DNA from: an uncultured Butyrivibrio sp.
GTDB lineage: Bacteria; Bacillota; Clostridia; Lachnospirales; Lachnospiraceae
Direction of reading: 5' to 3'
NCBI GenBank assembly: GCA_910577605.1
Contig: CAJTON010000010.1
Coordinates: forward strand, 1 to 14,514
Length of the DNA: 14,514 bases
The notes beneath the pieces are model-generated. The model was not told the DNA's origin, made no database searches, and worked only from the letters and a program-made list of their open reading frames with translations. The position numbers were made by a program, and so were the translations under genes. This document shows positions 8,074 to 14,235 of this stretch, in pieces. Position 1 is the first letter of the stretch; each line of letters starts with the position of its first letter.

Positions 8074-8104
8074 GGGCGTGGCGCTTGCTACGCCCTGTAT
8101 TTTT
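8074..8104 (+). terminator. Intrinsic terminator after the nuclease-like gene
   Basis: GGGCGTGGC (8074-8082) and GCTACGCCC (8087-8095) form a 9-bp stem with one G.U pair and a 4-nt GCTT loop, followed by TGTATTTTT (8096-8104). This is a good rho-independent terminator, and it makes the upstream gene a separate transcription unit. Confidence 0.88.
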
Positions 8105-8120
8105 AAATGGAAAATGAAAT

Positions 8121-8149
8121 TTGGAAGTGTTACAATACTTGTGTAAAAT
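8121..8149 (+). promoter_or_regulatory. Promoter for the serine hydrolase gene
   Basis: TTGGAA (8121-8126) and TAAAAT (8144-8149) are spaced 17 bp apart, directly after a terminator and 32 bp before the start codon. The position and spacing fit a sigma-A promoter. The hexamers are moderate matches in AT-rich sequence. Confidence 0.5.
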
Positions 8150-8181
8150 CAATTTAAAGAAATTCACACGGGGGATCATTT

Positions 8182-9456
8182 ATGACAGAGATTCAAAAAA
8201 GCTTGAAAAGCTATATTACCGCAGAAATGGACTATTGGGATTTTTACGGCGTCGTTAGGATTATACAGAACGGAAGAATTTTATTTGAAACTTGCCGCGG
8301 ATATTCAAATATTGAATTTGGTATTAAAAACATTATGGAAACAAAATTTACGGTTGCCTCTGTTACCAAACAGTTTACAGCGTTTGCGATTATGATCTTA
8401 CATGACAAAGGATTGCTGCGGCTTGATGAAAAAGCAAACCTGTATCTGCCCCCGGATATGCAGCTCCCTTCGGAAATAACGGTGCATCATCTTTTATCGC
8501 ACACATCGGGACTGCATAATAATTATAATTTTGAAGATGATTTTTATGTGGGCGAGGACAGAAAACCTTATGATAAGGAACGATTTTTTAGAAACTGGAT
8601 TATTAGGGAGCCTATAAAGAAGCCGGGAAAAGAATTTGAATATAATAATTCTAATTACAATTTGCTTGCATGGATCATTGAAAACGTTTCCGGACAGACC
8701 TACAATGAGTTTTTGCAGGAAAACATTTTTTTGAAGATACAAATGAACAATACTATGTTCGATAACGGTCAGGATATTATTCCAAACAAAGCAAGCAATT
8801 ATATGCATGATTACGGAAAACTGGTCAGAGTACCTTATACAAATAATTTATATAGTATTGGCGCAGGCGCGTTAGTTACGAATTGTGACGACCTGCAAAA
8901 ATGGTATGAGTGCCTTAAAAACAGGAAAATTTTATCGGAATATGCCTATGAGATTTATCTGTCAGAAAACAAAAACAACTATTGCTATGGGTTAGAGCGA
9001 TATGAGGAAGAGAGAACTGTTAAGTATGCGCATGGCGGAGATATGCCTGGTGTATCTGCCTATACACAGTATTATTTTGATGAAGATATTTGCATTATTG
9101 TTATATCGAACACGGAATCGTTAGATCAATACCGTTTCGGGAATGGCATTGCTGCGATCCTGCATAATAAACAAGCGCCTGTTTCACACAGAGAGGAGGA
9201 AATTTTTCTGCCGCCGGAAGAACTTGAGAAATATACAGGAACGTATCTTCCCGGTAAGATACATATTGAGCAAAAAAACGAAAAACTGTATTTGGTTCGT
9301 GTTAATCAGAATATTCATATTGAGTTGTACTGTGTGGGCAAAGACAGTTTCAAAAGGCGGTATGAAGAACAGCAAACGATCCACAAGTTGATTTCCGAGG
9401 GTGATGTGAAGCCTTCGGTGTGGGGATATGAGCTGATAAGTAAGCAATTTTTATGA
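8182..9456 (+). CDS. Beta-lactamase-fold serine hydrolase (class C / AmpH-like family)
   Basis: The 424-aa protein belongs to the serine beta-lactamase/transpeptidase-like family, whose members include esterases, D-aminopeptidases and penicillin-binding-like proteins, so true beta-lactamase activity cannot be assumed. The SxxK nucleophile motif is Ser60-V-T-Lys63, followed by the family-typical LLSHTSGL (104-111), a YxN-type motif at Tyr154/Asn156 in EYNNSNYN, and a third motif HGGDMPG at 284-290. A separate C-terminal domain (about 344-424, from PEELEKYTGTY) has the look of the small beta-barrel found at the end of many relatives. There is no signal peptide or lipobox, so the enzyme is probably cytoplasmic, which is unusual for an enzyme acting on cell wall or periplasmic beta-lactams. 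The ATG has GGGGGA 6 nt upstream. DUF3788 and AraC-GyrI genes follow on the same strand. Confidence 0.87.
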   Translation: MTEIQKSLKSYITAEMDYWDFYGVVRIIQNGRILFETCRGYSNIEFGIKNIMETKFTVASVTKQFTAFAIMILHDKGLLRLDEKANLYLPPDMQLPSEITVHHLLSHTSGLHNNYNFEDDFYVGEDRKPYDKERFFRNWIIREPIKKPGKEFEYNNSNYNLLAWIIENVSGQTYNEFLQENIFLKIQMNNTMFDNGQDIIPNKASNYMHDYGKLVRVPYTNNLYSIGAGALVTNCDDLQKWYECLKNRKILSEYAYEIYLSENKNNYCYGLERYEEERTVKYAHGGDMPGVSAYTQYYFDEDICIIVISNTESLDQYRFGNGIAAILHNKQAPVSHREEEIFLPPEELEKYTGTYLPGKIHIEQKNEKLYLVRVNQNIHIELYCVGKDSFKRRYEEQQTIHKLISEGDVKPSVWGYELISKQFL

Positions 9457-9500
9457 TGAGAGAATTTAATAGTCAAATTTTTAACTTTACGGAGGTACTT

Positions 9501-9908
9501 ATGTACGAAAGAATGCTTGATAAACGATCGACACCGACAATAGAAGAAATGACAGGATTCTGCGGCGAGAATTCTGAAAGATTCTCTTTGCTCAATGAAT
9601 GGCTGACATCTTCCTGCAATACGGAGCAAAAGATCGTTTTTCCTTATGGGAACAAATACGGTTGGGGAGTTGCGCATAAAAAGAAAGGCAGACTCATATG
9701 CAATGTTTTTGCCGAGGACAATGCTTTTACAGTTATGATGAGGTTATCGGATAAGCAATATAAAACCGTTTATGATAAACTTCAAAAGTATGCGCAAGAC
9801 TGTATAGACAACAAGTTTCCTTGCGGCGACGGCGGATGGATCCATTACCGCGTTACATGCAGGGAGCATTTTGACGACATAAAGACCTTGTTGTCCGTTA
9901 AATGTTAA
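9501..9908 (+). CDS. DUF3788 family protein
   Basis: The 135-aa protein resembles the DUF3788 family, small soluble proteins of unknown function common in Firmicutes and Bacteroidetes. Segments that look family-typical are MYERMLDKRSTPTIEEM at the start, FPYGNKYGWGV in the middle and CGDGGWIHYRV near the end. The frame can be opened earlier at 9453, overlapping the previous stop. The ATG at 9501 has a perfect GGAGG 5 nt upstream (9491-9495) and starts where relatives start, so I chose it. It follows the serine hydrolase by 44 bp with no terminator, suggesting cotranscription. There is no membrane segment or signal peptide. I recognise the family from memory of its sequence pattern, not from a search. 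Confidence 0.82.
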   Translation: MYERMLDKRSTPTIEEMTGFCGENSERFSLLNEWLTSSCNTEQKIVFPYGNKYGWGVAHKKKGRLICNVFAEDNAFTVMMRLSDKQYKTVYDKLQKYAQDCIDNKFPCGDGGWIHYRVTCREHFDDIKTLLSVKC

Positions 9909-9980
9909 TGTGCAGCGAATGACGTTTATTGTAAAGCATTTTTTGAATGGACGGGATATAATTACTGAAGGAGGCGATAA

Positions 9981-10913
9981 ATGAATTATATAGAAGGACT
10001 TAATCTGTCAATTACATACATAGAAGAAAATCTGCCGGAAGAGATCGACTATGAAAGGGCTGCCAAAATAGCGGGAATGTCTAAGTCAACTTATCAGCGT
10101 TTCTTTTTGTTGATTGCAAATATGACTTTGGATGAGTATATCAGGAAACGCAAACTTCAATACGCGGTAAGAGAATTAATGGATACCGGACAAAAGATCA
10201 CTGATATTGCTATGAAGTACGGATACAACGCAGCGTCATTTTCGCGCGCGGTGCGTAATTTTACAGGAAATACGCCGGGCGAAATCAGAAAAGAAGGTTC
10301 TTCTGTCTGTTTTCCCAAACTGAATTTCCGGGTCCTGATAAAAGAAGGAGAAATGTTTATGAATGAAACCGCTATCGTAAAAATTGAAGAACACAGGAAT
10401 GAAAAAGTCGTCTGCTTCACGGCGGATTGTGCCGATCCGGAAAACGAAGCATGGGGGCGTATGTCGGAATGGTGTAAAAAGAATGTGCCCGACCGTACTG
10501 CCAGAAGGTTTGTGGGAGTCGCGCCATTGGGTCACCACCCCGACGGCGAGCGGCATCAGAATGCGTCTGAACATGTAAAGCACCCATACAAAGCAATGAT
10601 GTTTCTTGTAGATGAGGAATGCGGGCAGAAAGAATTCTGCGGGCTGAAGGTTGAGGATGCCCCTTCCGGTCTGTTTCTGGTAAATGATGTCGCACTGAAT
10701 CAGTTTGACGAAAATGACAGAATGGATATAGCGCTCAGCATGATGAAGGCTTCCGAGGCTTTCGTTGAATTTATAGAAAATACCGGGGGATATGAGTTTG
10801 ATTGTCAGTCCGGCATCTTTTACGAGGAACATATTTTCTCTGAAAAATGGTTTCAGAGTGGCGGGTTTCCGGACGGCTTTCGTATGTGGGTCCCCATTGT
10901 AAAGAAGCGGTAA
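9981..10913 (+). CDS. AraC-family HTH regulator with C-terminal GyrI-like effector-binding domain
   Basis: The 310-aa protein joins an N-terminal AraC-type DNA-binding domain to a small-molecule-binding domain. The two helix-turn-helices are at about 25-46 (AAKIAGMSKSTYQRFF) and 73-95 (ITDIAMKYGYNAASFSRAV), with the typical NTPGEIR end at 97-103. Residues about 128-310 look like the GyrI/AraC effector-binding fold, which binds hydrophobic compounds in regulators such as Rob and BmrR-type proteins and has enzymatic standalone relatives. The ATG at 9981 is preceded by AAGGAGG (9968-9974, 6-nt spacer), a very strong site. A second good ribosome binding site lies inside the gene ahead of in-frame ATGs at codons 125 and 127. 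The 72-bp gap to DUF3788 holds no terminator, so it may be the last gene of a three-gene unit. A terminator follows 51 nt after the stop. The ligand and targets are unknown. Confidence 0.87.
   Translation: MNYIEGLNLSITYIEENLPEEIDYERAAKIAGMSKSTYQRFFLLIANMTLDEYIRKRKLQYAVRELMDTGQKITDIAMKYGYNAASFSRAVRNFTGNTPGEIRKEGSSVCFPKLNFRVLIKEGEMFMNETAIVKIEEHRNEKVVCFTADCADPENEAWGRMSEWCKKNVPDRTARRFVGVAPLGHHPDGERHQNASEHVKHPYKAMMFLVDEECGQKEFCGLKVEDAPSGLFLVNDVALNQFDENDRMDIALSMMKASEAFVEFIENTGGYEFDCQSGIFYEEHIFSEKWFQSGGFPDGFRMWVPIVKKR
10343..10361 (+). promoter_or_regulatory. Internal Shine-Dalgarno and in-frame starts inside the AraC-GyrI gene
   Basis: AGAAGGAG (10343-10350) precedes ATG at 10353 and ATG at 10359. 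Both are in frame with the full protein, at Met125 and Met127. The second has an 8-nt spacer. The site falls exactly at the boundary between the DNA-binding and effector domains, so a 184-aa effector domain could be translated alone. The coding sequence (KEGEMFMNE) could produce this by chance. Confidence 0.45.
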
Positions 10914-11036
10914 AAGAAGTTTATAACAAAAAGAACGCGCCGGGCGCAATTAACAGACAAAGTGACCGAAAAGCCTTGTTTTATTATTGGCTTTTCGGTT
11001 TTAATTTTCCTTGAGCGAAATATCCTGCGGTGAAAA
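10914..11036. other. Convergent intergenic region
   Basis: The 123 bp between the two converging AraC genes hold the strong terminator at 10965-11002. Nothing else supported is seen; a small GCGC-CGG-GCGC palindrome at about 10927-10937 is too short to interpret. Confidence 0.5.
10965..11002 (+). terminator. Intrinsic terminator between converging AraC genes
   Basis: ACCGAAAAGCC (10965-10975) and GGCTTTTCGGT (10989-10999) form a perfect 11-bp stem with a 13-nt loop, followed by TTTT (10999-11002) and more T-rich sequence. It terminates the plus-strand gene. The hairpin also reads on the minus strand, but with a poor T-run there, so use for the facing gene is possible but weaker. Confidence 0.85.
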
Positions 11037-11771
11037 TCACTCCTCTACGTCCCTGTACATCCTCCTGAATTTCCCCGGCGTCATACCGTATTTTTCCCGG
11101 AAAATACGGCAGAAATAGCTTTGCGAGGCGAAGCAGAGAGTGTTGGAGATCTCGATTATCGGGTAGTCGGTGGATATGAGAAGGTTTTTGGCGGTTTCGA
11201 TGCGTATGCGGGCGATGAAACCGCCTGCGGTAACGCCGGTTTCTTTTTTGAAACGCGCGGCGAAATAAGTGCGGGTGAGTCCGGCATGCTTGGCGAGAAT
11301 ACTTCCGGTAAGATGCGTGTGGAGGTTTTGATATATGTAGTTGACGGAACGGAGAATGACGGAGGAAAGACGCGGCGAGTTTCGACTCTGCTTCATTCTC
11401 TCCGCGTAATCCATGACCATCTCGTCATTCAGCTTCTTGACCTCCTGTACGGTGCGGCAGCGGTCGGCGCGGTTAATGTAGATATCGCTCAGAGTGTACG
11501 CGATTTCGTTGGGCATACCAGCGTCCATGCAGCGCCGGGCGGTAAGAGCGGCGTTTACGACCATATGATAGATCTCGTTGCGCAGAGGGTCGCACGAAAG
11601 CCGCCCCTTTCCCGTGTCGGAGTGGGGGTATTTTCTTTTATTCTCAATTATCTGCTCCGTATTTCCCGACGCGACCAGATCGTAGAAGTCATGCTCGTTG
11701 GCATACGGGCGGTGATAAAACAAGTCCTCTCGCTGTATGTACATATAATAATCCAGATTTTTTTCTTTCAT
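11037..11771 (-). CDS. AraC-family transcriptional regulator, divergent from the GH5 gene
   Basis: The 244-aa protein ends in an AraC-type DNA-binding domain (about 140-244). It has a first helix-turn-helix around LAKHAGLTRTYFAARFKK and a second around IIEISNTLCFASQSYFCRIF, then the conserved GMTPGKFRRM ending. The N-terminal part carries a helical segment, DPLRNEIYHMVV through to MDYAERM, of a kind seen in many clostridial AraC regulators of carbohydrate genes. No receiver or cupin domain is visible. A TTG at 11786 would add five residues (MSEEF), but those codons contain the GAGGAG Shine-Dalgarno, so the ATG at 11771 is the better start despite a short 3-nt spacer. It is divergently transcribed from the GH5 cellulase across a 96-bp gap and probably controls it; its -10 overlaps a repeated motif, so autoregulation is plausible. 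Confidence 0.9.
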   Translation of the reverse strand: MKEKNLDYYMYIQREDLFYHRPYANEHDFYDLVASGNTEQIIENKRKYPHSDTGKGRLSCDPLRNEIYHMVVNAALTARRCMDAGMPNEIAYTLSDIYINRADRCRTVQEVKKLNDEMVMDYAERMKQSRNSPRLSSVILRSVNYIYQNLHTHLTGSILAKHAGLTRTYFAARFKKETGVTAGGFIARIRIETAKNLLISTDYPIIEISNTLCFASQSYFCRIFREKYGMTPGKFRRMYRDVEE

Positions 11772-11782
11772 AAACTCCTCGG

Positions 11783-11815
11783 ACAAAAATTATATTTAGA
11801 ATACAAAAATTATAT
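11783..11815. repeat. Tandem 13-bp direct repeat, candidate AraC operator
   Basis: ACAAAAATTATAT occurs perfectly at 11783-11795 and 11803-11815, with a 20-bp period, or about two helical turns. AraC-family proteins commonly bind two direct half-sites about 21 bp apart. A weaker relative, ACAAAATGTGT, starts at 11826. Each repeat, read on the minus strand, contains TATAAT, so the duplication could instead reflect two -10 elements. Confidence 0.5.
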
Positions 11816-11817
11816 CA
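11809..11817 (-). promoter_or_regulatory. Extended -10 promoter of the AraC regulator
   Basis: The minus strand reads TGATATAAT (TG-N-TATAAT), with TATAAT at 11814-11809. This is a perfect extended -10, about 38 bp upstream of the ATG at 11771. No good -35 was found. The element lies inside the second 13-bp direct repeat. Confidence 0.55.
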
Positions 11818-11835
11818 TAGCCGGAACAAAATGTG

Positions 11836-11841
11836 TACAAT
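11836..11841 (+). promoter_or_regulatory. Weak -10 of the GH5 gene
   Basis: TACAAT at 11836-11841 is preceded by TGTG, and the -35 position (11813-11818, TATCAT) is a poor match. Transcription would begin near 11848, just before the AAGGAGG at 11851-11857. A weak -35 beside the end of the direct repeats fits a promoter that depends on an activator, but this is inferred from spacing alone. Confidence 0.35.
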
Positions 11842-11867
11842 AAAATAAAAAAGGAGGACTGATTTTT

Positions 11868-14144
11868 ATGAAAAGAAAATTGACGGCGCTGTTTCTTGCG
11901 CTGGTAATGGCGCTCCCGCTAGCCGCGTGCGGCAAGGATTCGGGTTCGCAAAGCACGTCCGCCACTCAGAAAGAAACGGCGGCGGAAACTTCCGGGAGCC
12001 AGACCGAAGCGCCTACCGAGAAGCAGACGGAAGAGAAACCTGCGGAGGCAGGAGCGGCGGCGTTGCCGTTCAGGGTCCTGACCGGGGAGGAGCTTACTCT
12101 TGAAATGGGAATGGGCTGGAACCTCGGCAATACGATGGACGGCCATACAGGATTTACACCGAACGAAATTCAGTGGCAGGATATCCGCACTACAAGAGAG
12201 CTTATCAAAGCGGTGCATGACGCGGGCTTCAACACCGTGAGAGTACCCGTGACATGGGGAACGATGATCGACGACGAAAATAATTACGCCATAGACGAAA
12301 AATGGATAAGCCGCGTTCAGGATATCGTGGATTACGCAATCGAACAGGATATGTACGTTATAGTTAATATCCACCATGATGGGGCGGAGCAGTCGGGATG
12401 GCTGCGTATCGCGACAGACGACAAGGAGTCGCTCCGAAAGAAATTCGGCGGCGTATGGAAAAACATAGCCGAACGTTTTAAGGATTACGACGAGCATCTT
12501 ATTTTTGAGGCGATGAACGAGGTGCGCGGAGTAAATATGAATCTTGCAGAGCAAAACGGCGTTATAATGGAGCTGAATCAGATTTTCGTCGATACGGTCA
12601 GGGCGACAGGCTCAAATAACGCGCAAAGATGGCTCTGCGTATGCGGTACTTACAACTATATTGATTCCCTTGTAAATCCGAGCGGCAAGTTTGAACTGCC
12701 CAATGATGAAAAGGATAAAATAATGCTGTCGGTGCATTGCTATACTCCGTGGGGCTTTTGCGGTACGGAGAGTACTGCCGATAAGGATTATACGCTTGAC
12801 GAGCTAAAGAACACCAACGAAAAAGAGCTTCAAAAGCTTGAGCAGTTCACGTCGAAAGGCATTCCCGTGATCGTTGGCGAATACGGCTGTATAAATAAGG
12901 ACAACCCCGAGGAGAGGGCTTTTTATCTTGAGGGAATGAACAGGATTTACAGCAAATACAATCTTATCGGAATCTTCTGGGATCAGGGCTGGTACGACAG
13001 AAGCGAGAAACCGGATTACAGCTTTACGATTTTTGACAGGGTAACAGGCGAGCCTGTCGAAAAAATCGTCACTGACGCTATGGTGCGCGGCTTCTTTAAA
13101 TCAAACGGCGGTAAGCTTGACGGACTTGAGAAAAACACAGAGGTTACCCCGATAGAAAGTATAGAAGTAGATGTCTCTGACTTAAAGATTAAGGTCGGCG
13201 GCGAGATTACGCTCAAAGTGACCGAGACTCCGACTGAAAACAACGATGTCGTTCTTTATAAGACGGACGATCCTTATGTGGCTTCGGTATACAACGGCAA
13301 AATCCGCGCGAAGGGTATAGGAGAAACAAAGATAACGGTATTTTCGCAGAGCGGAGCCGTGGAGAAGACCGTAAACGTTAAGGTTGAGGCGGCAGATGCT
13401 TCCTCGTCCTGCGAGAGCATAGAGGTAAAGGACAGCTATGAGTTTACCGTCGGCGAGTACGCTTATCTTGAGGCGAAGGTAAACGCCGGGTGCGACGCTG
13501 TACTTACATATAAGTCCTCGGATAATAAGGTTGCTACAGTATCGACTGTGGGCAAAATTCTTGCGGTAGGTGAAGGAAGCGCGGTCATAACCGTATGCTC
13601 CGCAGACGGTCACAGCACAGATGTGAACGTTGAGGTGAAGGCAGCCGGAAAGACATCCGAGATCACGCTTGCGCTCAACGTTTACTTTAACGATTCAAAG
13701 CACAATTATTTCAACAATGAGGTAAGCTCGCAGACTATAACGGTAGATAAAGAAGGACAGTATACGCTTAAATTTGACTGTGCCGCCGATCTGTCGGCAG
13801 CGGCAGCGGACGCGGGCGTGAAATATCTTGAAAACCTTACGGCGATCTACATTAAGGATTACGACGTTACCAAAGGCAACGCTTCGGTTTCGCCGCTTAA
13901 AAGCTGCGATATAATGTATGACAAGGTTGTCGTGAACGGACAGGAGCTTACCGTCACGCAGAAGGAGCCTAAGAGTGCGCTCAAGGATTCGGGAATCTTC
14001 GATACGAACGATCCAGTGAATTCGTGGGACGGAAGCGCGGTCGAGGAGGTAAAATGCAGCGGAAACGTAGCTAATTTCTCGACGATAGACGAACCCGCGA
14101 CAGTTGAGATCACTTTTACTCTTTCCAATATGGAATTTAATTAA
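11868..14144 (+). CDS. Lipoprotein GH5 glycoside hydrolase (endoglucanase-type) with two Ig-like domains and an unidentified C-terminal module
   Basis: This 758-aa secreted enzyme probably hydrolyses beta-glucans (cellulose, xyloglucan or mixed-linkage glucan). The signal peptide ends in the lipobox LAAC with Cys21, so it should be lipid-anchored on the outer face of the membrane. A Ser/Thr/Glu-rich linker (22-65) leads to the GH5 catalytic domain (about 75-410). Its motifs are GMGWNLGNTMD (81-91), His169-His170, the acid/base Glu218 in FEAMNEVR, His290-Cys-Tyr292, the nucleophile Glu338 in VIVGEYG, and Trp371 in IFWDQ. The layout is nearest to subfamily GH5_4. Two bacterial Ig-like (Big_2) repeats follow (about 428-507 and 515-591). 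A last 165-residue beta-rich module (594-758) may bind carbohydrate. There is no dockerin, so it is not a cellulosome component. The ATG follows AAGGAGG (11851-11857). The divergent AraC gene probably regulates it. Confidence 0.93.
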   Translation: MKRKLTALFLALVMALPLAACGKDSGSQSTSATQKETAAETSGSQTEAPTEKQTEEKPAEAGAAALPFRVLTGEELTLEMGMGWNLGNTMDGHTGFTPNEIQWQDIRTTRELIKAVHDAGFNTVRVPVTWGTMIDDENNYAIDEKWISRVQDIVDYAIEQDMYVIVNIHHDGAEQSGWLRIATDDKESLRKKFGGVWKNIAERFKDYDEHLIFEAMNEVRGVNMNLAEQNGVIMELNQIFVDTVRATGSNNAQRWLCVCGTYNYIDSLVNPSGKFELPNDEKDKIMLSVHCYTPWGFCGTESTADKDYTLDELKNTNEKELQKLEQFTSKGIPVIVGEYGCINKDNPEERAFYLEGMNRIYSKYNLIGIFWDQGWYDRSEKPDYSFTIFDRVTGEPVEKIVTDAMVRGFFKSNGGKLDGLEKNTEVTPIESIEVDVSDLKIKVGGEITLKVTETPTENNDVVLYKTDDPYVASVYNGKIRAKGIGETKITVFSQSGAVEKTVNVKVEAADASSSCESIEVKDSYEFTVGEYAYLEAKVNAGCDAVLTYKSSDNKVATVSTVGKILAVGEGSAVITVCSADGHSTDVNVEVKAAGKTSEITLALNVYFNDSKHNYFNNEVSSQTITVDKEGQYTLKFDCAADLSAAAADAGVKYLENLTAIYIKDYDVTKGNASVSPLKSCDIMYDKVVVNGQELTVTQKEPKSALKDSGIFDTNDPVNSWDGSAVEEVKCSGNVANFSTIDEPATVEITFTLSNMEFN

Positions 14145-14174
14145 GAGATTTTACTTTCGTATAAAAATTTTCAG

Positions 14175-14220
14175 ACGGGAACCCTTGTCTGCGCTTCGCG
14201 GCGCGGGCGGGGGTTTCTGT
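14175..14220 (+). terminator. Long wobble-rich hairpin after the GH5 gene
   Basis: The plus-strand RNA folds 14175-14194 against 14201-14220 into an uninterrupted 20-bp stem with a 6-nt UUCGCG loop. Six pairs are G.U, so the complement strand cannot form the same helix. It begins 31 nt after the GH5 stop. The last part of the stem is U-rich (UUUCUGU), but no U-tract follows, so it may be a terminator of unusual form or an mRNA 3'-end stabiliser. Confidence 0.6.
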
Positions 14221-14235
14221 AAAATTACCGTACCG

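Larger units (their letters stand above)
8039..8181. other. Intergenic region with terminator and promoter
   Basis: The 143 bp contain an intrinsic terminator (8074-8104) and a promoter for the serine hydrolase (8121-8149), each listed separately. A GGGGGA Shine-Dalgarno lies at 8170-8175. The short stretch 8039-8073 shows nothing else recognisable. Confidence 0.6.

Noticed and set aside
9453..9500. Earlier ATG for the DUF3788 protein overlapping the serine hydrolase stop
   Set aside because: The ATG at 9501 has a perfect GGAGG 5 nt upstream and the family-typical N-terminus; the added 16 residues contain that ribosome binding site.
9957..9962. TATAAT upstream of the AraC-GyrI gene as a promoter
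   Set aside because: No -35 or extended -10 accompanies it, and the start of transcription would fall inside the Shine-Dalgarno sequence.
10236..10949. 237-aa open frame on the minus strand
   Set aside because: It lies antisense to the AraC-GyrI gene, has no recognisable domain or ribosome binding site, and is explained by that gene's codon pattern.
11772..11786. TTG start for the minus-strand AraC gene
   Set aside because: Its codons include the GAGGAG Shine-Dalgarno that serves the ATG at 11771.
11121..11843. 240-aa open frame on the plus strand
   Set aside because: It is antisense to the minus-strand AraC gene, whose helix-turn-helix motifs are clear; the plus-strand product has no family features.
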